Assembly (NCBI GenBank): GCA_035550595.1
Contig: DASZOV010000077.1
Location: 1 to 5,918 of the forward strand
Length of the DNA: 5,918 bases
Direction: 5' to 3'
DNA from: CALFMR01 sp035550595
GTDB taxonomy: Bacteria > Acidobacteriota > Vicinamibacteria > Vicinamibacterales > SCN-69-37
Under the pieces are notes generated by a model. It ran no database searches. It was not told the origin of the DNA and worked only from the letters and a program-made list of their open reading frames with translations. Positions 1 through 5,918 of this stretch are shown here, one piece after another (position 1 is the stretch's first letter; every line of letters starts with the position of its first letter). Made by a program: the position numbers and the translations under genes.

Positions 1-305
1 CCGAGCTCGATGAGCGCCGAGATGCGGCCGCGCACGGTGACCGTGCCGCTCGTCGGCTTGGTGATGCCGGCCACGAGCTTCAACGCCGTGCTCTTGCCCG
101 ATCCGTTGCGGCCGATGATGCCGAGCGTCTGGCCGGCCGGCACCTCGAACGACACGTTGCGAATCGCCGGAAACGTCTCGTTCGGCCGGAGGTCCCGCAT
201 GATGCTGCGCTGCAGGAACGCGCTCTTGAGCGTCGCGAACTGCCGCCCGCCGTACCGGCGGTAGACCTTCGTCACGTCGTGGAGCTCGATGGCGGGCAGA
301 CTCAT
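1..305 (-). CDS. ABC transporter ATP-binding protein, polysaccharide export (Wzt/TagH/KpsT family), N-terminal part only
   Basis: This is the ATPase partner of the adjacent export permease. The family powers movement of lipid-linked O-antigen, teichoic acid or capsule chains across the inner membrane. The start is ATG at 305-303, and 101 whole codons are visible before the left edge cuts the gene. The protein opens with a beta strand (IELHDVTKVYRRYGG). Next comes the extra loop of about 25-30 residues typical of this family, then IRNVSFEVPAGQTLGIIG and the Walker A motif GRNGSGKST at residues 65-73. The visible part ends in VRGRISALIELG, which matches the family's G-x-x-SALLELG segment just before the Q-loop region. 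The ATG overlaps the permease stop in an ATGA arrangement (302-305), and a GAGG lies 4 bases upstream. The signature, Walker B and any C-terminal glycan-binding domain are outside the window, so the exact subtype (Wzt, TagH or KpsT) cannot be settled. Confidence 0.93.
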   Translation of the reverse strand, partial: MSLPAIELHDVTKVYRRYGGRQFATLKSAFLQRSIMRDLRPNETFPAIRNVSFEVPAGQTLGIIGRNGSGKSTALKLVAGITKPTSGTVTVRGRISALIEL

Positions 306-1117
306 ACGGCCTCGGCGAACGAGTCGCGCAGCCGATCGAAGATCCAGTAGGCGAACAGGAAGAAGACGATGGACGCCGCGCCCAACACGAGCAGCCACTG
401 GAGATGTCCGTGGACGAACGTCTCGCCCGCGTGCTCGGGATGGAAGAACAGAATCTCCTGGTAGGACACAGACAGGTGAAAGAACGGATTGATGTTGAAG
501 AACCACTTCAGCTTCTGGACGTACGACGCCTGATAGTCGTAGATGATCGGCGTCGTGAAGAACCAGAACGTCAGGAGGTTCGCCACCAGATCCCGCAGGT
601 CGCGGAAGTGGACCGTGAGCGACGACACGATGAGCGCGAGCGCACTCGTGAAGATCAACTGCACCAGCACGACCAGCGGAAACCACGGCAGGTTGGCCCA
701 GCTCGGATAGTGGTGCGTCCCGATCATGAAGGCCGCCAGGATCGGCAGCCCCAGCAGGAAGTGCACCATGTTCGCGAGGACCGTGACGATCGGCAGCACC
801 TCGGCGGGAAACAACACTTTCTTGATGAGATTGCCGCCGGAAATGAGCGACCCCGCCGATTCGTTGATCGACGCCGCGAACCACGTCCACGGCAGCAGGC
901 CGCAGAACATGAACACCGAATAGGGCCGCGTGCGCGGCTCGTCGTTCGGCATGATGTAGGCGAAGACGAACGTGTAGACCGACAGCAGCAGCAGCGGGTT
1001 GACGAACGACCAGAAGAAGCCGAGGACCGACCCGCGGTAGCGCGCCTTCAGCTCGCGCGAGACGAGGCTGGCGATGAGGCTGCGATAGCGCGCCAGCCGC
1101 GCGAGATTACGCCACAT
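302..1117 (-). CDS. ABC-2 type polysaccharide export permease (Wzm/TagG/KpsM family)
   Basis: This is the membrane half of a two-gene ABC exporter, 271 residues, which is the usual length for the family. It begins with a basic amphipathic interface helix whose RELKARYRGS.LGFFWSF.NPLLLL motif (about residues 21-45) is diagnostic of Wzm/TagG-type permeases. By eye, hydrophobic segments lie near 33-56, 66-83, 105-132, 145-168, 180-197 and 238-261, giving six likely membrane helices. Other family hallmarks are GLLPWTWF (73-80), N.IKKVLFPAE (96-106), HFRDLRDL (170-177), TTPIIYD (188-194) and NPFFHL..SYQEIL (210-223). The start codon lies inside the end of the PP2C gene (11-base overlap), and the stop overlaps the ATPase start by 4 bases, so translational coupling is likely. 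Its substrate is unknown: O-antigen, capsule and teichoic-type glycans are all possible. No glycosyltransferase is in view to narrow it. Confidence 0.95.
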   Translation of the reverse strand: MWRNLARLARYRSLIASLVSRELKARYRGSVLGFFWSFVNPLLLLSVYTFVFAYIMPNDEPRTRPYSVFMFCGLLPWTWFAASINESAGSLISGGNLIKKVLFPAEVLPIVTVLANMVHFLLGLPILAAFMIGTHHYPSWANLPWFPLVVLVQLIFTSALALIVSSLTVHFRDLRDLVANLLTFWFFTTPIIYDYQASYVQKLKWFFNINPFFHLSVSYQEILFFHPEHAGETFVHGHLQWLLVLGAASIVFFLFAYWIFDRLRDSFAEAV

Positions 1118-1883
1118 CGAACTCGAGCATCGCGACCGTGATGTTGTCAGGTCCGCCGGCGGCGTTCGCCGCTTTGATCAGCGCCTCGCACCGCGCGTCG
1201 AGCGAGCCGGGCACGACGACAATCTGCTCGAACCGATCGGGCGCGACGACGCCCGACAACCCGTCCGAACAGATGACGAGCCGATCTCCCGCCTCGACCG
1301 TGACCTCGTCGATGTCCACGTCCGGATCGTCGCCACCGGCGAGCGCCCGCGTCACGACGTTGCGCCAGGGATGCCGCCGCGCGTCGGTCTCCGACAGCAC
1401 GCCGGCGCGCACCTGCTCGCTCACCCACGAGTGATCCTGGGTGATCTGACGCAGTCGTCCGCCGCGGCACAGATAGACGCGGCTGTCGCCGACGTGCGCG
1501 ATGACGGGCATCTTGTCCGTGGCATTCACGAGCACGGCCGCGGCCGTCGTGGCCATACCGCGCAGGGCGTCGTTCTCGGCCATGGCGGCCGCGAGCCGAC
1601 GGTTGGCGAGGCGCAGCGCCGCCTTGAGGCGGTTGCCGTCCAGGCTCAGCGAAGCGTCGTAGGGAAAGGGCCAGGTGCGGTTGACGTCCGCGTCGCGTGT
1701 CTCGTCGACGAACGCCTCGACGACGTCGACCGCGATCTTCGAGGCGATCTCCCCCGCCGCGTGGCCGCCCATGCCGTCGGCGACCATGTACAGGCCGAGG
1801 TCGGCACGCGCGCAGTACGAGTCTTCGTTGTCTTCCCGGCGCAAACCCGGATCGGTGGCAACCGCTGAGGCGATGCGTAACAT
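1107..1883 (-). CDS. PP2C-family Ser/Thr protein phosphatase (Stp1/PrpC-like)
   Basis: This metal-dependent phosphatase removes phosphate from serine and threonine residues and usually opposes Hanks-type (PknB-like) kinases. It has 258 residues, about the length of stand-alone bacterial PP2C catalytic domains. No signal peptide or membrane helix is apparent, so it is probably cytosolic. All core motifs are present: RREDNED (15-21), VADGMGGHAAGE (34-45, metal ligand D36), GMATTAAAV (109-117), HVGDSRVYL (130-138), TQDHSWV (148-154), RNVVTRALAG (174-183), ICSDGLSG (204-211, D206) and GGPDNITV (243-250, D246). It should therefore be an active enzyme. The start is ATG at 1883-1881, with an AGGA about 11 bases upstream, rather far for a Shine-Dalgarno site. 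Its last 11 bases overlap the exporter permease gene. No kinase gene is visible here. Targets are unknown, and a link to polysaccharide export is inferred from position only. Confidence 0.96.
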   Translation of the reverse strand: MLRIASAVATDPGLRREDNEDSYCARADLGLYMVADGMGGHAAGEIASKIAVDVVEAFVDETRDADVNRTWPFPYDASLSLDGNRLKAALRLANRRLAAAMAENDALRGMATTAAAVLVNATDKMPVIAHVGDSRVYLCRGGRLRQITQDHSWVSEQVRAGVLSETDARRHPWRNVVTRALAGGDDPDVDIDEVTVEAGDRLVICSDGLSGVVAPDRFEQIVVVPGSLDARCEALIKAANAAGGPDNITVAMLEFDVA

Positions 1884-1908
1884 GGCGGCTGATGTCCTGT
1901 CAGCGTGA

Positions 1909-1929
1909 GCGGCGTGCGCCTGGCGCCGC
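1909..1929 (-). other. Small GC hairpin in the leader before the PP2C gene
   Basis: GCGGCG at 1909-1914 and CGCCGC at 1924-1929 form a perfect 6-base stem with a 9-base loop. On the minus strand the stem ends about 25 bases before the PP2C ATG. No T-run follows it, so it is not a standard terminator. It does not cover the weak AGGA site. It could simply reflect GC-rich composition. Confidence 0.3.
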
Positions 1930-1957
1930 GCCCGGGACCGCAGGCGGGGCGAAGGAG

Positions 1958-1987
1958 ACTATGGACCAAACCCCGCGCGCTCGGCAA
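1958..1987 (-). promoter_or_regulatory. Candidate sigma70-type promoter for the PP2C-permease-ATPase unit
   Basis: Read on the minus strand, TTGCCG (1987-1982, four of six matches to TTGACA) is followed after 18 bases by CATAGT (1963-1958, four of six matches to TATAAT). It lies in the most AT-rich patch of an otherwise very GC-rich gap. Transcription would start near 1950 and leave a leader of roughly 65-70 bases before the PP2C ATG. Both boxes are imperfect, and chance matches are common, so this is only a candidate. Confidence 0.3.
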
Positions 1988-2048
1988 TGCCGGTCTTGGA
2001 CAGCGAGACGCACGGGCCGCGGCCGATGCCGATGGGACGGGCGGTGCA

Positions 2049-2477
2049 CTAGGCTCGCGGAGGACGGCCCTGCCGGGAAATCTGGAGCCGCGTGATGGCG
2101 CGCAGCAGCGCGATGCGCGCGCGTTCGGCGTCGAAGTCCACGACCGTGGCCTTGGCCAGGCGCTCCTCGGCACGGCGCTTGGCGGCCTCGGCGCGGGCGA
2201 CGTCGATGTCTTCGGCGCGCTCGGCCACCGGCGCGAGGATCGATACACGGTCGGGCACGACTTCGACGAAGCCGCCGGCGATGAACGCCCGGCGCGTCTC
2301 GCTGCCCTTGCGGTACCACATCTCGCCCGTCCGCAGCGCGGCGAGCAGCGGCGCGTGCCCAGGCAGCACGCCGAAGTCGCCTTCCTCGCCGGGCAGCTCC
2401 ACCTCGTCCACGTTGTCGTGGACGATGGCACTCTCGGGCGTGACGAATTCGAGCTGCAGGTGCTTCGGAATGGCCAT
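2049..2477 (-). CDS. atpC: ATP synthase F1 epsilon subunit
   Basis: Epsilon sits on the gamma central stalk of F1, couples rotation to the c-ring and can inhibit ATP hydrolysis. The protein has 142 residues, a normal full length. The N-terminal beta-sandwich shows LQLEFVTPESAIV (7-19), VDEVELPGEEGDFGVLPGHAPLL (23-45, listed here by its landmarks LPGEEGDFGVLPGH) and AFIAGGFVEVVPDRVSILA (64-82). The C-terminal helical pair is present (EDIDVARAEAAKRRAEERLAK, about 89-109, then 113-132), so the part that mediates inhibition in many bacteria has been kept. Whether it inhibits here is not known from sequence. The ATG (2477-2475) follows the atpD stop after only 2 bases, and no good Shine-Dalgarno site is visible, so translation probably depends on ribosomes finishing atpD. 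It is the last gene of the ATP synthase block. Confidence 0.97.
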   Translation of the reverse strand: MAIPKHLQLEFVTPESAIVHDNVDEVELPGEEGDFGVLPGHAPLLAALRTGEMWYRKGSETRRAFIAGGFVEVVPDRVSILAPVAERAEDIDVARAEAAKRRAEERLAKATVVDFDAERARIALLRAITRLQISRQGRPPRA

Positions 2478-2479
2478 GA

Positions 2480-3925
<1,446 letters not shown>

Positions 3926-3933
3926 GTGTCTCT

Positions 3934-3937
3934 CTCC
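3934..3937 (-). promoter_or_regulatory. Shine-Dalgarno site of atpD
   Basis: Minus-strand GGAG (part of GGAGAGAGACAC) lies 8 bases before the atpD ATG. It is the clearest ribosome binding site in the window and fixes the atpD start. It begins 4 bases downstream of the base of the hairpin at 3942-3962. Confidence 0.75.
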
Positions 3938-3941
3938 GAAT

Positions 3942-3962
3942 CCGCGGCGCGCGCGCCGGCGG
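3942..3962 (-). other. Strong GC hairpin in the atpG-atpD spacer
   Basis: CCGC (3942-3945) pairs with GCGG (3959-3962), and inside it lies the perfect 12-base palindrome GGCGCGCGCGCC (3946-3957), with a single bulged base at 3958. The likely fold is a 4+4 base-pair stem capped by a CGCG tetraloop. No T-run follows, so it is not an ordinary intrinsic terminator. It sits just upstream of the atpD ribosome binding site and could act in mRNA processing, stability or translation control. The role is inferred; only the symmetry is seen. Confidence 0.55.
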
Positions 3963-3991
3963 GAATCTGACGTCGATCGTCCGGCGTGGCG

Positions 3992-4852
3992 CTATTGCGC
4001 CTGCGCGCCCGAGACCACTTCGATGATCTCGCGCGTGATGGCAGCCTGGCGCAGCTTGTTCATGTACAGCGTGAGGCTGTCGATCATCTCCGACGAGTTG
4101 CGCGTGGCGGCGTCCATCGCCGTCATCTGCGCGGCGAAGAATGCTGCGTTCGACTCGACGAGCGCGCGCATCACCTGCGCCTGCACGAGCTGGCCGAGCA
4201 GCACGTCGAGAATGCGCTCGGGCGATGGCTCGTAGAGATAGTCCGTGCCGGCCGCTTCGGCCTCCTCGGCCGCCGATACCGACGTGAGCGGCAGCAGCGG
4301 CTCGACGACGACCTTCTGCTGGATGACGGACTTGAACTCGTTGTAAATAATCCACACGTTGTCGACGCGGCCTTCGACGAAGTCCGCCACGGCCGGCGCG
4401 GCAATCGCCTCGGCGTCCGCGAACGAAATCGCCTTGGGCAGGTTCACGTGTTCGAACCGCACCGGAATGCCGCGGCGTGCGAAGAAGTCGCGGCCTTTCC
4501 GGCCGACGAGGCCGAGCGACACCGCTCGTCCCGCGTGCTCGGCGAGAAATGCGCCGACGGCCTTGACGACGTTCGTGTTGAAGCTGCCGCAGAGCCCGCG
4601 GTCCGACGTGACGACAATGACGAGCGCGGCACCGCCGGTGCGGCGCGCGAGCAGCGGATGCGCGTGCTCGTCGACGCGCGAGGCGATGCTCGCGAGCACG
4701 TGACGGGCCTGGCCTGCGAACGGTCGCGTCGCGATGACGCGCTCCTGCGCGCGCCGCAGCTTGGACGCGGCCACCATCTTCATGGCCTTCGTGATCTGCT
4801 GCGTCGACTTCACGGCGCGGATGCGCCGGCGCATGTCAATCAGTGACGGCAT
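3992..4852 (-). CDS. atpG: ATP synthase F1 gamma subunit (central stalk)
   Basis: Gamma is the rotating shaft inside the alpha3beta3 head and transmits c-ring rotation to the catalytic sites. The protein is complete at 286 residues, very close to the standard length. It opens with the conserved helix MPSLIDMRRRIRAVKSTQQI, continuing TKAMKMVAASKLRRAQ (to residue 36). The middle Rossmann-like domain shows VTSDRGLCGSFN (81-92) and IIYNEFKS (168-175). The C-terminal helix has AAFFAAQMTAMDAATRN (236-252), EMIDSLTLYMNKLRQ (255-269) and AAITREIIEVVSGA (270-283). I see none of the extra regulatory loop found in plant chloroplast gamma. The ATG (4852-4850) is 3 bases after the atpA stop. No strong Shine-Dalgarno site is evident, which suggests translational coupling to atpA. 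A 66-base spacer separates it from atpD. Confidence 0.98.
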   Translation of the reverse strand: MPSLIDMRRRIRAVKSTQQITKAMKMVAASKLRRAQERVIATRPFAGQARHVLASIASRVDEHAHPLLARRTGGAALVIVVTSDRGLCGSFNTNVVKAVGAFLAEHAGRAVSLGLVGRKGRDFFARRGIPVRFEHVNLPKAISFADAEAIAAPAVADFVEGRVDNVWIIYNEFKSVIQQKVVVEPLLPLTSVSAAEEAEAAGTDYLYEPSPERILDVLLGQLVQAQVMRALVESNAAFFAAQMTAMDAATRNSSEMIDSLTLYMNKLRQAAITREIIEVVSGAQAQ

Positions 4853-4855
4853 GAC

Positions 4856-5918
4856 TCAGGCGGCCTTGGCCTTGAAGTCGCGGCCGTACTCGTCCAACGC
4901 GGCCGCCAGCGCGCGCTTCACATCGTCATCGAGGATCTTCTTCTCGGAGATGGCCGCGAGCACGCCGGGGTGACGCGTGTCGAGGAACACGTAGAGGCCG
5001 TCTTCATAGGGACGGAGCTGCTCGACGGCCACCTCGTCGAGGTAGCCGTTGGTCGCGGCAAAGAGAATCGCAACCTGTTTTTCGACCGGCAGCGGCCGGT
5101 ACTGCGGCTGCTTCAGGATCTCGGTGAGCCGCTTGCCGCGGTTGAGCTGGCGCTGCGTGGCCGGATCGAGATCGCTGCCGAACTGCGCGAACGCCGCGAG
5201 CTCGCGGTACTGCGCGAGATCGAGACGCAGCGAGCCGGCCACCTGGCGCATCGCCTTGATCTGCGCCGAGCCGCCGACGCGCGACACGGAGTTGCCGACG
5301 TTGATGGCCGGCCGGATGCCCTGGTTGAAGAGATCCGCCTCGAGGAAGATCTGGCCGTCCGTGATCGAGATGACGTTGGTCGGGATGTAGGCCGACAGGT
5401 CGCCGGCCTGCGTCTCGATGATCGGCAGCGCCGTGAGCGAGCCGCCGCCAATCTCCTTCTTCAGCTTCGCCGCGCGCTCGAGCAGACGCGAGTGCAGGTA
5501 GAAGACGTCGCCCGGGTACGCCTCGCGGCCCGGCGGGCGGCGCAGGAGCAGCGAAATCTCGCGGTAGGCCTGCGCGTGCTTCGAGAGGTCGTCGTAGATG
5601 CAGAGCGCGTGGCGGCTCGAGTCGCGGAAGTACTCGCCGATCGTGCACGCCGAGTACGGGCTGATGTAGAGCAGCGGCGCGGGATCGGACGCAGCGGCCG
5701 CGACGACGATCGTGTACTCCATCGCGCCGGCCTCTTCGAGCGTCTTGACCACCTGCGCGATCGTCGACTGCTTCTGGCCGATCGCGTTGTAGATGCAGAT
5801 GACGCCCAGGCCCTTCTGATTGATGATCGCGTCGACGGCCACGGCCGTCTTGCCCGTCTGCCGGTCGCCGATGATGAGCTCGCGCTGGCCGCGGCCGATG
5901 GGCACCATGCCGTCGATG
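4856..5918 (-). CDS. atpA: ATP synthase F1 alpha subunit, C-terminal two thirds
   Basis: Alpha alternates with beta in the F1 head. Its nucleotide sites are non-catalytic, and it supplies an arginine finger to the catalytic sites of beta. The frame is open to the right edge, giving about 353 visible residues. Compared with the roughly 510-residue family, about 150 N-terminal residues (the beta-barrel and the start of the nucleotide domain) lie outside, so the ATG at 5908-5906 is an internal Met and not the start. It reads IDGMVPIGRGQREL and then the P-loop GDRQTGKT. After these come IYDDLSK, LLRRPPGREAYPGDVFYLHS, the conserved SLTALPIIETQAGD and PTNVISITDGQIFLE segments, and the arginine-finger motif SVSRVGGSAQ. 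The protein ends YGRDFKAKAA before a TGA at 4858-4856. All visible functional motifs are normal. Confidence 0.98.
   Translation of the reverse strand, partial: IDGMVPIGRGQRELIIGDRQTGKTAVAVDAIINQKGLGVICIYNAIGQKQSTIAQVVKTLEEAGAMEYTIVVAAAASDPAPLLYISPYSACTIGEYFRDSSRHALCIYDDLSKHAQAYREISLLLRRPPGREAYPGDVFYLHSRLLERAAKLKKEIGGGSLTALPIIETQAGDLSAYIPTNVISITDGQIFLEADLFNQGIRPAINVGNSVSRVGGSAQIKAMRQVAGSLRLDLAQYRELAAFAQFGSDLDPATQRQLNRGKRLTEILKQPQYRPLPVEKQVAILFAATNGYLDEVAVEQLRPYEDGLYVFLDTRHPGVLAAISEKKILDDDVKRALAAALDEYGRDFKAKAA

Larger units (their letters stand above)
1884..2048 (-). other. Intergenic gap between the ATP synthase block and the PP2C/exporter block
   Basis: This 165-base stretch separates the atpC stop from the PP2C start, far more than most other gaps in the window. 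I see no protein gene that I trust in it. A possible 44-codon frame on the plus strand starts at 1961 and runs into atpC; it has a GGAG upstream but low-complexity, Arg-rich content typical of shadow frames. The segment just after atpC holds a short palindrome, GGCCGCGGCC (2015-2024), and a tandem ATCGGC pair. It has no stem followed by a T-run, so no convincing intrinsic terminator. A candidate promoter and a small hairpin are listed separately. Confidence 0.6.

Noticed and set aside
404..1141. A 245-codon open frame on the plus strand opposite the permease
   Set aside because: The product is a highly charged, low-complexity Arg/Glu/Asp/Gln string, and the opposite strand encodes a clearly conserved membrane protein. 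It is an antisense shadow.
2011..2048. Partial symmetry after atpC (GCAC...GTGC arms and the GGCCGCGGCC palindrome) as a terminator
   Set aside because: Only about four outer pairs form before mismatches, the inner palindrome gives a 3-base-pair stem, and no T-run follows.
1961..2095. A possible 44-codon plus-strand gene with GGAG upstream of its ATG
   Set aside because: It overlaps the end of atpC, is Arg-rich without motif or hydrophobic pattern, and its ATG coincides with the candidate promoter's -10 patch on the other strand. One good-looking ribosome site is weak evidence.
4341..4356. A short AT-rich patch inside atpG (around gtaaataatcc)
   Set aside because: It encodes the conserved WIIYNEF segment with two ATT codons, so it is explained by amino acid sequence and ordinary codon variation. 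It is too short to suggest transfer or a promoter.
3986..4846. A 286-codon open frame on the plus strand covering almost all of atpG
   Set aside because: It is the mirror of a conserved gene. Its protein is rich in Arg, His, Asp and Leu with no recognisable fold, as expected when GC-rich codon bias removes stop codons from an opposite frame.

Overview
The window comes from a GC-rich bacterial genome, and every gene I can support is read on the minus strand. The layout is compact and typical of a chromosome. I see no insertion sequence, phage gene, tRNA, rRNA or CRISPR array. The F1 subunit sequences are bacterial, with an ordinary catalytic core. The gamma C-terminus (a TLYMNKLRQAAITREI-type ending) and the GC-rich codon use remind me of Acidobacteriota (Vicinamibacteria-like) or deltaproteobacterial relatives. 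That placement is a recollection-based guess, not a result.

In transcription order (right to left), the first block is the F1 part of an ATP synthase operon: atpA (alpha, 5' end outside the window), atpG (gamma), atpD (beta) and atpC (epsilon). The junctions are uneven. atpA to atpG has 3 bases between stop and start, and atpD to atpC has 2, both with poor Shine-Dalgarno sequences. atpD instead has its own 66-base leader with a strong GC hairpin and a clear Shine-Dalgarno site. Together these genes encode the catalytic head, central stalk and regulatory epsilon subunit that make ATP from the proton (or sodium) gradient. The membrane Fo genes and delta are not in view.

A 165-base gap (1884-2048) follows atpC. 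It has no convincing terminator, but it holds a candidate sigma70-type promoter and a small GC hairpin. The second block follows: a soluble PP2C-family Ser/Thr protein phosphatase, an ABC-2 type polysaccharide export permease (Wzm/TagG/KpsM family), and the start of its ATPase partner (Wzt/TagH/KpsT family), cut by the left edge. The phosphatase and permease genes overlap by 11 bases and the permease and ATPase genes by 4, so the three are very probably one translationally coupled unit. This suggests, without proving it, that a phosphoprotein phosphatase is expressed together with a surface-glycan exporter.

Most of the window is well-understood housekeeping sequence. I do not see a clearly new biological system. 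The points most worth a second look are the phosphatase-exporter coupling and the hairpin leader in front of atpD.
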